DNA of 64,000 nt from Polyporus tsugae (taxonomy: Eukaryota; Basidiomycota; Agaricomycetes; Polyporales; Polyporaceae): the NCBI GenBank assembly GCA_024305745.1, contig JAHRBS010000007.1, forward strand, positions 930,001-994,000, in the 5' to 3' direction. Numbering within the stretch: position 1 is the stretch's first letter; every line of letters begins with the position of its first letter. The notes under the pieces were generated by a model. The model was given only the letters and a program-made list of their open reading frames with translations. It was not told the DNA's origin and ran no database searches. The translations under genes were made by a program, and so were the position numbers. Shown here in pieces: positions 22,519 to 34,396 of this stretch.

Positions 22519-23005
22519 GGTGGTTGGTGCGAGTAGTGACATGGATGGAGGGAAAGAGCGGTGGTGGGCGCGAATGGCGGCGATGAGCCCAGCTTTATGT
22601 GATGACGAAACGGGAATACTGACCACTCGTCATATATGGATATCTACTTTCTGTGGATGCCGGGGTTTCGGTAGTTGCATGCGTGTCAATCCGGGCCCCC
22701 GTCGACAAGACTGAACTTCATGTGAAATGCAGCTGCTGAGCTCGAGCCTCTTCTCGAACATATACGCGTGCTGGATATTTTATGCAACCTTGAAGCGACC
22801 TAAGTATCGAGTTAGTCATTTTGAGGTCTACATTCATTGGAGGTCAATGAAGCATAAGTAACTAAGTACGTAAGGAGCGTGTTCTATCGCCGCTCTGAGC
22901 GGCCCGGAGGAACACGCGGTGTCCACGCCTATTCGCAATGGCACCGGGCCAGCGAGTCGGGTCGTCACAACTTGTGCATAGCTGCGACCACTTCCTCTGT
23001 CCATC

Positions 23006-24049
23006 ATGGACCGTTATTCATTCGAGGACTGCGTCGCCGTACAATTCCCCGTCTCCGGAGTCTGTGACTTGTGCCGCAGCGCCAAGGCCAAGGAGGGGGG
23101 AACCAAGCTGAAGAAGTGTACCGGGTGCTCTGAGGTGTTGTACTGCAGCAAGAAGTGTCAAATCGAGGCATGGCCAAAACACAAGTAGGTCGCCCTCGAG
23201 AGCTCGATGGGCGGCGTGGTGGTTCGGGCGACTCGGATCCTGATCGATCGCGATTCAACCCACAGGGAGATGTGCCGCTCAAAGACGAAGGAGAGCGCCG
23301 CCGAGCTGGGCTACTCCTCTTCAGCCTCCCTTGCCAACTCACTCAGGCGTTGGGCGAGCATACACATGTGGTCGCTCCAGAGGATTGTCGAGGCCGTCGC
23401 GCACAAAACCGAGGGGGGCGTCGATGAACACCTCGAGAACCAGCGCGCGATGGTGTTCGTGCTGTCCCCGGGAAAACCTGACCTCGACGACCCCCGCAAC
23501 CCAGCCAAAGCGTTCCAGCTTGAGGAAAGCGGCATCGTCTCCAGAGGCGACCGGGAGTTCCTTGACTCGCAATGGCCGTTTGTCGAGTCGACGTGCAGGA
23601 ATATGGCTCGGTCGATGCGCCCGGAGCTCGGCGAGGCTGAGCGCCGGGCCTTCGCCGGCTTCATGCCGGCCGCGTTTCACTTCAAGACGACTGGGATGGT
23701 CTCGTTCACACAGTATCCCCTCTACCGACTTCGAGACCACGGGAGCGGCCCATCCTACAAGCATTCTCCTACTGAAGGAGAGCGCAAGCTGTTCGACGAT
23801 ATCGCGGTGCTCTTCGCTGAGTTGACCAATCTCGGGATGGTGCTCCGAGCTCCGGGAGGAGACGACAACCAGCCTTTCCCCGAGGCAGGCTTCTACAGGC
23901 CGTTGAAGAAGAACCTGAAGTCTTGGAAATGGGTGCCCGCCCCTGACTGGGACTGGGAGCTGGCTGATAGCGCCCCAGCCCCGTATGGGTCTGTTTCGGT
24001 GATGCTCAGGCGGTACCACAGGCTCCTCGCGCAACGCAACTTCCAGTGA
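23006..24049 (+). CDS. MYND zinc-finger protein, intact
   Basis: Exons 23006-23184 and 23266-24049 give 320 residues across an 81-bp intron (GTAGGT...CACAG). The finger (residues about 18-60) reads CDLC, CTGC, YCSKKC, QIEAWPKHK. The body begins EMCRSKTKESAAELGYSS and keeps the family blocks KTEGGVDEHLENQRAMVFVLSP-like, RRAFAGFMPAAFHFKTTGM and YPLYRLRDHGSGPSYKH. It ends RRYHRLLAQRNFQ. Its 5' flank (from about 22895, a CGGCCCGGAGGA motif) is shared with the copy at 19737, and its 3' flank with both other plus-strand copies. The function of the body is unknown. Confidence 0.85.
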
Positions 24050-24217
24050 GTCTTGTTATCTTCGTGTCGGTGTGTACCACTCTGAAGGGGATTCGACAGG
24101 GTTGACGGCTTCTTTGACCCGCCGGAGTGAGGGTGTCCTTGACATGCCGCCGGAGTGTTAGATGTATCGATTGGAGTCGAATTGGAATCTGATTGTGAAG
24201 TACGAACGTTCGAGACG

Positions 24218-24798
24218 CTAGGCAACAGAAATCTGCTTGATGATAACCAATGTTTCTGGCCCCGAAATGGCATCGACATGGATACGGAATTGCGCTCTGT
24301 TTCCATCCTTGTCGCACCCCTCGAAGACGTGCCGGGACGTCAGCGACCCTCCTTCCGTCCCCGCGGCGTCGTACGCGTCCACAGCCGGCTCTGACTCCGC
24401 AACTCCAGCTTTGTACGACCCCATTGCTGGAGCGGCCCAACCCTGTGTATGAGCCCCCAGTTCAGTATCAGCATGAATGACACGGCACCGCGACACACCA
24501 ATGCGAAATCCATATGAACGCCGTTCAAGTCTAGACGGAATGTACTGCCGCCGACTGCTCCAGTCACGACAGAAAGATCGTTATTGCAAGCAGACCACGT
24601 CGTCTGCGTGAATGGCGGGGTAGTTCCATCGGGCGGGGCCCAGTAGCGGCCAGCGTCGAAGTACGTGTCAAGGAAGTGGAGGTCGAATTGGGTCTCATTC
24701 TTCATCGTGCATTGGATCCACCGATACTTGTTCTGGAGCTCTGGAGGGGGGCTGGATGTACGCTGCTCCTCTATCTGTTGGGTTGCCCGCATAGGCAT
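24218..24798 (-). CDS. Small protein of unknown function, two exons
   Basis: Exons 24798-24499 and 24442-24218 join at phase 0 to give 174 residues from ATG 24798. Features include KYRWIQCTMKNETQFDL, an FDAGRYWAPPDG motif, SACNND, VVTGAVGGSTFRLDL, then FAL|GWAAPAMGSYKAGV, and a C-terminus ETLVIIKQISVA. The alternating hydrophobic pattern suggests a beta-rich protein; there is no signal peptide or membrane segment. I do not recognise the family. Upstream on the same strand (about 24915-24800) are sequences that look like an extra N-terminal part (MSKTVKVIGTILTGDDL, ELYIELQGYKL), but a frameshift and a TGA separate them from this frame. The gene may therefore be a shortened copy. A relic of its end lies at 20913-21030. 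Confidence 0.55.
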
Positions 24799-25086
24799 AC
24801 CCAGGTTGGATCACAGCTTGTAACCCTGAAGCTCGATGTAGAGCTCACCCCTCCACTCCTGGCTGTAAGGTCGTCGCCGGTGAGGATAGTCCCAATGACT
24901 TTGACGGTTTTTGACATCAGGGAGAAGTGTGCGCAGATACAGGCAGTCGATGGGAATGGGGTTGGTGTCACTCTGCATCTCTGATCGCGGCAGCGGACGC
25001 CTTTATACGCCAGTGAGTGTCCTAGGGCGTGTAAAACTTCTTGGAGTTTAGGTGGGGATCGCCTCTCGGGACTCACCTGTCTAGTC

Positions 25087-25345
25087 TCAGGCTAACGGCG
25101 TAATGGAAGCTGTCTCACGACCAGTCAAACGGACTCCACTAGTGAGATGAATGCATGGAACATACAAATATGTTGTGACCCCGAAGACCACGGACCCCAT
25201 TGCCTGTACGTCGCTGCAATGGTCACGGTACAAGACAGGCGTACCGCCACCTGTCTGGGCCACGCAAATCGTCCCCACATGCACCTGGAACCTGTACAAG
25301 CCGGGTCGGATGCGCAGGACGTCGTACGGAGAAGACCGTCGGACG
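25087..25345 (-). CDS. Possible terminal exon of an unknown protein
   Basis: The minus frame reading RIRPGLYRFQVHVGTICVAQ and ending GRETASITPLA with a TGA at 25087-25089 looks protein-like in composition. No family is recognised and no start exon is found. It may be a fragment of a gene neighbouring the unknown protein at 24218. Treat it as tentative. Confidence 0.2.
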
Positions 25346-25399
25346 GAGTTGCATCAGAGACATATTCGGATTGAAGTTGCTGTGAGCACATCTTCTCCT

Positions 25400-26340
25400 T
25401 GGTTGTTTAAGTGGAGTATGGCCAATCTTCCTCGTGATGTTGCGGTTGTCGACCTTGCATGCTAGAGCGGGCGGGCCGTCGTCCGCCGTTGCGCCGAAGT
25501 GTGCTATCGTGGTAAAGCACCGAAGCGCGATCCCACCATCAAGCAGACAGAAGTGTCAACGGCGGTGTTCAAAGACCATGCCTAATGGATCGTAAGCTAG
25601 TCTGCAAGTGCTGCAGTCAAAGCAATGCGAGTCGCACATCCCGGATCCTTCCAGCTAAGCCTTGCATCGGACGGAGGTGAGGGGCTGCACACCTACCTCA
25701 GAGTGCTCAGGAGATAGATAACGTTTATGAAAGACATGATACTCACTTTTGGATCGCTCATGTCGCCCTCTGACGTTGCTCGTCCCAGTAACCGCGTACG
25801 GCCGTCCATATCTACGGTACCGATCGTCGCGCGTTGCCCCATATGAACCATCCACTTTGGTCACGGTTATGCTCGAGGTCGAGACACACACTGTCGTAAA
25901 AGCTTGATAAAGGGGCTTCCGGTGAACCATGTAATAGATGGGGATGCTGCAGCGCGAGCGAGAGCGACAACTTCGAACCAAGCCTTGAAACACTGACGGG
26001 CCGCGGAGGTAACGAGACATAGAGATCTAGAGTCTTGAAATCAGTTCACCATTTTCCTCCTGAATTACAATCCAATACAAGGGACCAGATAACCAGGGAA
26101 AGCTAGCAGAAGGCCAGACAACATCGTGGCAAGGCAGAAGGAGAGCGTCTCCCGTCCGACCGCTTGATTCTTCCAAGCGCCCCCTCGGAGTTTGCCGGAT
26201 GATCGTATCGTTGCAATTAATCGTGAGCCTGCAGCTGTGCCACAACGTTAACGCCTCTCCACGAGTCCATCAGCTTTGAGCAAGTGAAGTTCGCTCCTTG
26301 TTCACATACGTATCGCGCAAGACTTGCCTCCCATACACTC
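25400..26340. other. Spacer without supported genes
   Basis: Short open frames occur on the minus strand (25655-26020, 26027-26245 and 26217-26435), but none has a recognisable motif or a paralogue in the window. The last 100 bases presumably hold the promoter of the MYND gene at 26353. Confidence 0.35.
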
Positions 26341-26352
26341 TGATATCTCTCT

Positions 26353-27320
26353 ATGCGTCCCAACTGCCACCACTGCGGCAAATCCTGCACCAATCCTAAA
26401 CGATGCACGGGTTGTGCTCTCGCATTGTACTGCAACAGGGATTGTCAAAAAGCTGCGTGGTCGGAGCACAAGTAAGTTCTTTGAAAAATGTAATTGAAGG
26501 AGACTCGGATGACCCTGATATTCCTTACTGTATGCTTCTGACCGCCAGGACATTTTGTCGGTCAAGGTCAGGTACGGCGAAGGTCGGGCCCCGCGACAAA
26601 TTGGGACACGCCGCACAGTTCGCTCTTCTCGACACCGTCAGAGAATGGTCTGACATCCACGATTACACCTTGCGAATCATCATCCACCTCGCGCTTTGGA
26701 CTAACGGCGGCGTCGCACACCATCTCGCCGTTCGTGACACGGCGATGGTACTCACCCTGGAGTCCGTTGCCAACGGCTCGGACAACAGCGTACACGTATC
26801 GCGAGCTTTCCGTATTCACGACGTCCGCATCGCTCACAAGGACGACGACGCTTTCCTGCGTCGATATTGGAACGAAGATCAGGTGGCGGACCGTGAGCGC
26901 CACCGCACTCAAAACCGCGATCCCGCGGTCGCGGGTACATTCCACGTCGCTTTCACCGTGCGCGGGACGGCGTTCGGTCTTCAATTTCCCGTCTACGAAG
27001 TCAACCGCCCTTACCGACACACCGCCGAGGCTTCTCCCAACCAGTTCATCAGCCTCGCGTTTAAAGACCTCGATGTCGTGTGCAGGCGCGCTATCGCCGC
27101 CGGGATAGTTCTTACCGTTTCCGACGATCCCGCTGGCAACTTCCTGTCCTTGCCCCCACCTGACTTCGGGATCTACGAGCGTGATGGGAGTGGCTGGAAG
27201 AAGGTGTTGAACCCCACCATGGTCTCGGACGTGATAAATCCCGACATGGCGAGGCATTCGTCCGAATTCGTCTCTGGCTTGCCCTTCCAGGGTCTTTGGG
27301 TGCTGCTTGGAAAATGGTGA
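26353..27320 (+). CDS. Divergent MYND zinc-finger protein, intact
   Basis: Exons 26353-26471 and 26549-27320 join at phase 2 to give 296 residues. The finger starts only four residues from the N-terminus (CHHC, CTGC, YCNRDC, QKAAWSEHK), shorter than in other copies. After the intron (GTAAGT...CCAG) the body runs TFCRSRSGTAKVG, LGHAAQFALLDTVREWSDI, TNGGVAHHLAVRD, FGLQFPVYEVNRPY, IAAGIVLTV, and ends FQGLWVLLGKW. The block order matches the other MYND genes but the sequence is clearly diverged, so this is an older family member. It is intact and stands alone, without a paired neighbour. Confidence 0.8.
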
Positions 27321-27329
27321 TACACGTGC

Positions 27330-27995
27330 GTTCTTTCCTGCTCTTACTTAGAAGTCGGGATAATCGACTAATTATTGTCGTATGTTAGCGCCACTCCTCG
27401 GAGTCGACTCATCATGGGATGCGATAATCCCTGAGTCCCTGTTCGGACCATTCAGCACCCAGCGTTCGATGCATGGCTTGCTTTAGGACGGTCCATGCAG
27501 TCTCACTGCAAAATCGTCACTGTCATTGTCTACCCACTCCCGACCAGCAAGGCTCGTTCCAGGGGGTTCGGGCATACACTTCCCAGTGGTCGCGTAGTTG
27601 GGCCATCCGGGGGAGATCAACTCCATCGGAGCCGTGTTTCGCATCGTTCTCAGACGCGTAGAGGTTCTGCTATAGAAGAAATATGTTTGTATTACTAGTG
27701 ACTTAAATCCCAGGCGAGGTACTTGAGAACTTGCTTTCGGATTCGGACGGTGCTCACCCAAGCACAGCCACCACGCGGCAGCATTACTGGGCCCGCGTCT
27801 TGAGTGCCACGACGCGCGTCGTGTCGCAAGATGAAGTAACCCGCTGCCCACCACGTCGTTGCCCACCTCGAGGTTTTGAAGATTGGCCTTGTGAAAAGCC
27901 ACTGTAGGTAGCTCACCGTTATCTCCGAGCCATGTCACCAGGTGCTGATTTGGACTGCAGCGCTGAGTACTGGCCTCGCAATCGACGGCGCCTCC
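27330..27995. other. Spacer and promoter of F-box-like copy 2
   Basis: No gene is supported. From about 27880 the sequence carries the block shared upstream of all four F-box-like genes (GCCACTGTAGGTAGCTC and GCTGATTTGGACTGCAGCG), so at least the last 110 bases are likely promoter or 5' leader of the gene at 28000. Confidence 0.45.
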
Positions 27996-27999
27996 AGCT

Positions 28000-29678
28000 A
28001 TGAAACTGACTTACGACACACTGCTGCATACCATCTCGCTGACTGGGTATGTCAAGGATTCCGTGCAACTCATGGCGACATGTCGGGTCCTCTACCACGA
28101 AGGGGCCAAAATCGCGCTCAAGAAGCCTATCACGATCTTCAATAGGAAACAGCTCGCCTCGTTTCTCCAATTCCTGCGCGCCGAGAACTTGTCCCGTTGT
28201 CGCTATCTCAGGCAACTAGAAATTTGGGCTTTCTACTCGAAGGCGGATGTCGTTCAAGAGCTAATTGAGACGCTCCCCCTTCTGGTCAACATCGAGTATC
28301 TGCGACTGCCCAGCGCGGAAAAACTCCTCGAACCCTACTACGCTAGTGCTCTCCCACCCGCGTTTGCTGCGCTCGCCAGTTTGCGACACCTGAACATTTC
28401 CGGAGCAAAAGAAGTGACTTGTGGGCTTCTGTCTGCACTTCAGTCTCCCCTCATCTCTATGCGCATCGACTTCCTTCCTTACGACGACGTGAAGCTATGG
28501 GACCTCCTGGACATCGACGAGTGGCCAAAGTACCATCCGACGAAGCTTCTCGCAAACTTCGCACCGACACTTGAGGAGTTCTATTGTGTAGCCTGGTACA
28601 CAACCGAGGACACAGTCATCCCGGCGAAGGTCTATCCGAACATGCGCAAGCTCGCGATCGAGCTCGACGATTTTCCTCTCCGGATCGACCCCTTCATCCG
28701 CGCCTTCCCCAACCTCACCGACCTCCACGTCGACACCAACTACCATGGCGGCAGTGTCGCCCTGTTGAACTTTGAGGCCATGAGAGAGAGCCACGGCACG
28801 AACGTCTCGCAGCAGCTCGGCGTCGGCTCCTGCGGGACATGGGCCCATCTCGAGCACTTCCACGGATGTCTCGTCGATCTCTACGCCATCGGCCTGACCT
28901 GCCATATCCCTCGCGTTACCATCGTGGACAATCTGGGAGCCGGACCGAGGACGGACATGCTAGCCACGGTACTGCGCTACGCGAGGCCGGTGCACCTCAG
29001 GCTCACGGGGATCACCGGCTCCATGCTCGGTGATTCTGAACGAGGCTTCATCTCGATGTTGCGGGACCCCGCGAGCGCGTCCAACCTGATCAATCTCGAC
29101 GTGTGCATCTACTTTGACGAGGACGACCGGGAGAAGGATCTGGGGGCAATCGTCGTATGTATCTTCAAGTCTCTTCGGTGTATGTCCACTGTAGTACCTC
29201 AGCTCACCGAGTCCGATTCGGCCATGCAGGGTGATCTGTTCTTAGCGCTGGGCCTCCTACCTCTCAAGTTCCTCGAGATCAGGTTCTACACAAACGACCT
29301 CGATCCGGTCCCGAATGTACCCAGTACCATCACACGCATTATGCGCATTCAACATGGCCAGCCCGAGCCGCCCGAGCCAAACCCAGCCCCTCTCACGCCG
29401 GCCGAGCGCTCTTTGAACGCTCTGGACATGGATGCTCTCGTTGCTCGCCTGGCCGAATCCCTCCCGACGCTCGAGGCCGCGCACATCGTGATGCCCCTCT
29501 CCGACCGCCGCGGAGGCGAGAGGTTCGAGAAGACGATCAGGAAGGGCACGTCGCCTTTGGCCGGGCGAGAGCAATGGCACAGCTGGATGCCTGGCAAGAA
29601 TCGCTTCGTTCCGGTGCGTATCGGTATATTGCGACGGCTATATGCTATTCTCTGATCGCACTGGGATCACAGTATTGA
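28000..29678 (+). CDS. F-box-like leucine-rich protein, copy 2
   Basis: Exon 1 (28000-29154) is open for 385 codons from MKLTYDTLLHTISLTGYVKD. A GTATGT...GCAG intron (29155-29229) leads to exon 2 (GDLFLALGLLPLKFLEIRF...) ending at GKNRFVP (29613). A further intron to 29672 would give a two-codon last exon (Tyr, stop), as in copy 4; without it the frame stops at 29655. The N-terminus (LLHTISL...VQLMATCRVLYHEGAKIAL) fits an F-box, and downstream there are irregular leucine-rich segments (LRHLNISGAK, LEHFHGCLVDLYAIGL). F-box proteins select targets for SCF ubiquitin ligases; no target can be inferred. The gene is tail to tail with the broken MYND gene at 29862-31080. Confidence 0.7.
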
Positions 29679-29861
29679 TATGACAGCCGTCTGTCCGACT
29701 TTGGCGCATGTCGAGGCTATTATAATGCGCATGTAGGGAGAGGGAATGTTCATGAATGATACTTTGTACTGTAACTCAGCCTCCTTAAGTTCGTATATCG
29801 TCGCTGACACTGGCATTCGCAGCACGCATGTTGATCCACAAGATAACGACAGACCCGCTGG

Positions 29862-31080
29862 CTAAAGGCGTCTTGTTACTTTACACACTGATGGTGCTTC
29901 GTACAATCGAAGCCTACTACAACATTTTCCCCTCTTTGCTTCATCGAGCGGTCGACACTCTAAGGGTGGACCAGGGGAAATGAGTCCAAGAGTGCAACAC
30001 AATAAGGTCAAGCATACGCACCACCACTTCGTTGGAAGCTGCCGATAGTCAAAGAGCGTCAAGACCTGGAGCGGAGTCAAGCCCGACGTGCGACCTGGCA
30101 CGAGCTGGTCCAGCAGGTCCTCCCGCTCCCTCCACTGTTCCTGATCGGCGGGGAGCAGCCTCCATTCCCACCTCTTCCTCCGCTTGCCCGTGCGCTCGTA
30201 GACCCCCCAGTCGGGCTCGGGTTGCTGCGAGTTCTCAGGACAGCGATAGACGATAATATGGCAGAGGGCCTCCTTCATCATCCGCACCAAATCCTCGAGC
30301 GCGGCTCGCATGCGCGGGCCGCCGGCGACGTCGTCGCTGAAGGGGTAGACGGAAGAGCGTGAATGCCTGGAAGCGGATTACGTTCGTGCGATACACGACG
30401 GATACGACCGGGAAGCTCCCGGCAGGGGTCGCCAACACGTCCCTCCGCTCCGAACCTAGGAAGGCGAGGGCGGACGTTACGCCGAAGAGGTCGACGCTGT
30501 CTTTGATACCCTCCCAGTTCTCGCGGAGGCCGTCGTTGGTGTCCTTGTCGGCGATTACTGCATGGCCAAAGCGGAAGGCCATGGCGGGGTTGCCGTCGTG
30601 CTCGGTACGGTGGCGGGGGACCACGTGGAGCAGCAATGCCTTCCCCTGCGACGCGAGCACGGCGTCAACGCCCCCCTCGAGCTGGACGAGAGCACACGTT
30701 AGAGTGTACAGGCACCACCGCTGAATTTTATTTCATTCGGCAAGCGCGTTGTGGAGGGACAGGGAGCTCGTGTAGCCGAGATTGCTCGGTTGGAGCTCCG
30801 AGTCGGCGTTAGCGTTGGGCTCGGATACGCATATAGGCCTTAGCGCAGACGTGAGTAGATCGTGATGCAGGGATATGATAACGGGCGAACGAGGGAAGGG
30901 ACGCGTACTTGTGCGTGCGCCATGCGGCTTTCTGACACTCCCTGCTGCAATACACGACGGGCTGGCGTCCGGTGCACCGAAACTTGGGGTTGAATTTTCG
31001 AAGCATCCGTAGCAATTGGTGCGGCGGGCCTGAGCGAGCGAGAGAGTAGGGAGGAATTTACTGTATGCGGAGTTGCTCAT
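29862..31080 (-). pseudogene. Type II MYND gene, multiply damaged
   Basis: It starts MSNSAYSKFLPTLSLAQARR at 31080, matching the intact copy at 40141. The finger is ruined: two extra bases shift the frame near 31010, and one zinc Cys codon (TGC in the intact copy) is CGC, giving CTGR for CAGC. The body is open in two pieces: LLLHVVPRHRTEHDGNPAMAFRFGHAV to TLFRLPLQ, then after a frameshift near 30310 MRAALEDLVRMMKEAL to LTLFDYRQLPTKW. The gene is tail to tail with the F-box-like gene at 28000. Confidence 0.75.
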
Positions 31081-31304
31081 GGTGGATGAAAGAAGACCCG
31101 GACTGCAGTCTGCTGCAGTTTGGCTGCAGTTGATAACTCTTGCCCTGGCCGACGCGGAAACATCCGAGTGCTTGGCTATCACTGTCGGAGCTTGCCGTAA
31201 CACAGCCACCATCTCAGCTTGAGCTTCACGTCGCGCGTTGACTCTGATGCCTCACACTCGCACCACTTGCTACGCCCGTCTTGAGCTCAGACTTGAGGCC
31301 TTGA

Positions 31305-31395
31305 AGATAGGATCGGTCAAAAGTCACAGGTAGCTCACTTGTGTCTTCGAGATATGTCAAACCATGAGGCGCTGATTTGGGACCACAGCCCAGCA
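31305..31395 (+). promoter_or_regulatory. Conserved block upstream of F-box-like genes
   Basis: The stretch reads GTCACAGGTAGCTC, then CGAGATATG and GAGGCGCTGATTTGGGACC. Close versions occur immediately upstream of the other three F-box-like genes: about 15580-15645, 27885-27965, and (minus strand) 43205-43290. Coding copies have diverged, yet this block keeps GCGCTGATTT and a GG(A/ACC)NCAGCG stretch. It may be a shared promoter or 5' leader element, or simply recent duplication. Confidence 0.45.
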
Positions 31396-32959
31396 ATGGC
31401 CTCGACACCACCTATGAAACTGACCTACGACGCACTGTTGCATATCATCTCGCTGACTGGGTATGCCAAGGATTCAGTGCAACTCTTGGCGACATGTCGG
31501 GTCCTCTACCACGAAGGGGCCAAAATCGCCCTCAAGAAGTCTATCACGATCTTCAATAGGAAACAGCTCGCCTCGTTTCTCCAATTCTTGCGCGCTGAGA
31601 ACTTATCCCGCTGTCGCTATCTCAGGCAACTAGAACTTTGGGCTTTCTACCCGGAGGCGGATGTCGTTCAAGAGCTAATTAAGACGCTCCCGCTTCTAGT
31701 CAACATCGGGTACCTGCGACTGGTCAGCGCGGAAGACCTCCTCGAACTCTACCCCACTCTCCTACCAGCATTTTCGGCGCTCACTAGTTTGCGAAACGTC
31801 AACTTTTCTGGAGCCAAAGCGGTGACTTGTGAGCTTCTGTCTTCACTCCAGTCTCCCCTCATCTCCATGCACATCGACTTTATTCCGGACGACGATGTGA
31901 AGCTTTGGGACCACTTGGACCTCGATCAGTGGCCAAAGTACCATCCCGCCACGCTTCTTACAACCTTCGCGTCGACACTTGAGGAGCTCCATTGTGTAGC
32001 CTGGTACACGACCTCGGAGACTGTCATCCCGGCGAAGGTCTATCCGAACATGCGCAGGCTCTCAATCGAGCTCCACGAGTTTCCCTTCCGGATCGACCCT
32101 TTCATTCGTGCCTTTCCCAACCTTATCGATCTCTCTGTCCTCACCGAGTACCACGGTGGTGATATGGGTAATTTGGCTTTGGAGGACATGCGAATGAGCC
32201 ATGACACAAATGTCGACCAACAGCTCAGCTCCTGCGGCACGTGGGCACATCTCGAACACTTCAGCGGATGCCTCGTCGATCTCTACGTCATCGGCCTCAC
32301 CTGCCACATTCCTCGTGTTACCATCTTGGACACTCTGCACAATGGACCGAGATCGCACATGCTCGCGACGGTACTACGCTACGCGAGGCCGGTGCACCTC
32401 AAGCTCGAGGGGATCACTGGATCCATGCTCGGTGATTCCGAACGAGGCTTCATCTCTATGCTGCGAGAGGAGGGTGCCTCCAACCTGGTCAACCTTGACG
32501 TGCAAATTTACTTCGACAAGGACGATCGGGAGAAAGACTTGAGGATCGCCATTGTACGTCTTCCTTCCATCTTCCGCTGTAATCGAGCTCATCAGCTCTT
32601 CGCATCTGTAGGACAATCTGGTCTCGGCCCTCACTCACCTGCGCCTCAAATTCCTCGAGCTGAGGTTCCACACGTATGGCCTCGACCCGACCCCGACAGG
32701 ACCAAGCACCTTCAAGCGCATGATGCGCCGTCAGCAGGGCCTGCCCGAACTGCCCGAGCCGATCCCAGCTCCTCTCACTCCGGCGGAGGTCTCCTTGAAC
32801 GCTCTGGATATGGATGCCCTCATTGCCCGTCTTGAATCCATCCCCTCTCTCAGGGCTGCGCTCGTCGTGCTGCCCAGCTCCCGTCACGGAGGCGAGTGGA
32901 AGGATCACGAAAGGACGATCTCGAAGGGTGCATCGCGCTTGGCTCGGCGTGAGCAATGA
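31396..32959 (+). CDS. F-box-like leucine-rich protein, copy 3
   Basis: ATG 31396 begins MASTPPMKLTYDALLHIISL. Exon 1 runs to 32553; a 58-bp intron (GTACGT...TGTAG) leads to exon 2 (32612-32959, DNLVSALTHLRLKFLELRF...). The product is 501 residues. The F-box-like N-terminus (LLHIISLTGYAKDSVQLLATCRVLYHEG) and leucine-rich body match copies 2 and 4. The C-terminus stops at ARREQ because the codon for Trp in the paralogues (EQW) is changed by a small deletion to TGA, shortening the protein by about ten residues. It may still work. It is tail to tail with the MYND gene at 33331-34396. Confidence 0.7.
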
Positions 32960-33330
32960 CAGCTGGATTCCTGACAACAATCGCTCCGTTCGGGTGCGTT
33001 CGCCTTTCCCGATTGACGGTTATATACTGTTCGCTGATTGCACTGGGATCATAATATTGCAATCGTCTTTGTGGCTTTGCTGTGCAGCCCGAGTCCCTCC
33101 AGGCTGTTTTGCCCGTTTCGTGCATGTACTCAGTTGATGATTCTACTACTTTAAAGGCTCTTCCACATCCTATGCCGAGCGCGTCGGACATTGGTTGAGG
33201 CACGATAACGTCCCGAGACTGCCAAAATGCGCATATATACAGTCGCCTCGTCCCTTCATTCAAGGGGACAACGCTCTAATGAAAACAGCGGGCATGCGTC
33301 CAAGATCGCGAGGCAACACGAGTATACATA

Positions 33331-34396
33331 TCACCATTTCGTCCCCAGCCGTCCATAGTCGAAGAGCGTCAAGAGCTGGCGCCCAGTCAAGCCGGATGTG
33401 CGATCTCGCAACGTCTTGTCTGTCGCCCTCTCCCACATCCTCTAGCTCTCCCGGGGCGTGGGGAGCTGCCGCCACTTCCACCGCTTCATCCGCCTGCCCG
33501 TGCGCTCGTAGATCCCCCAATCGGGCTCGGGCCCCCGGCGCGGGTTCTCCGCGCGCCTGTACACGACCCCGCCGCAGAGGAGCTCCTGTATGATGTGCAC
33601 CAGCTCCTCGCACGCCGCGCGCGTGCGCGCGTGGGCCGCGGCGTCCTTCGAGTTGCCGGCGACGTGCCGGAGGGGCAGTTGGAAGAGCGTGAAGGTGTGG
33701 CAGCTGGCGAGGTTCGTGCGGTACCCAAAGTACACAACCGGGAAGCTCCCGAGGGGGGTCGCCAGCCTCTCGTTCCTCTGCCCGGCGGCGAGGAAGGCGA
33801 GGGTGGAGGACACGCGGGCGTGCTGGACGGTGGCGCTGACGTCCTTCCAGTTCTCGCGGAGGAAGCCGTCGCTGTCCTTGTCCGCGATCACGGCGTGGCC
33901 GAACCGGAAGGCCATGGCAGGGTTCCCGTCGTGCTCGCTGCGGTGGGCGGGGACGACGTGCAGGACTAGGCCCTTCTGCGACGCGAGCACGGCGTCGACG
34001 CCGCCCTCGAGCTGGACGAGGGCGCATGTCAGGGTGTACAGGCACCACCGCTGGATTTCGATCCATTCGTCGAGCGCGTTGGAGAGAACCAGGGGACTGG
34101 GGTAGCCGAGATCGTTCGCTTGGAGCTCGAAGTTGGAGTTAGGCTCGGTTGTGCACACCGGTCTAGCGTGTGCGTGAGTGAAACGTGAGAGAGGGAAATC
34201 GGGCGACTGAACGATGAGACATTTACTTGTGCGTGCGCCACGCCGCTTTCTGGCACTCCTTGCTGCAATAAAGGACGGCCTGGCATCCGGTGCACCGAAA
34301 CTTCGACTTGTCTTTGGAGCATCTGTCGCAATAGGCGCGAAGGGCATGAGGAAGTGAGAAAAAGCGAACGGCGCTACTGTCGGCAGAGTCGCTCAT
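33331..34396 (-). pseudogene. Type II MYND gene with a late premature stop
   Basis: Exon 1 (34396-34227) begins MSDSADSSAVRFFSLPHALR and has a perfect finger: CDRC, CTGC, YCSKEC, QKAAWRTHK. Exon 2 starts at 34162 (VCTTEPNSNFELQANDLGYP) and runs open through GGVDAVLASQKGLVLHVVP and WGIYERTGRRMKRWKWRQL to a TAG at 33442-33444. In the same frame the family C-terminus continues beyond the stop (RDRTSGLTGRQLLTLFDYG to TKW and TGA at 33331). The stop removes only about 37 residues, so a shortened protein of roughly 290 residues may still be made. It is tail to tail with the F-box-like gene at 31396. Confidence 0.7.

Noticed and set aside
24218..24798. Reading the small unknown protein as a cytolysin-type toxin
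   Set aside because: Only a vague beta-rich pattern is shared. No diagnostic motif, signal peptide or membrane-binding patch is visible, so no such call is made.
33260..34105. Arg/Ala-rich long frames on both strands over the MYND copy at 33331
   Set aside because: GC-rich coding DNA gives long shadow frames; the family frame aligned to 40141 explains the region.
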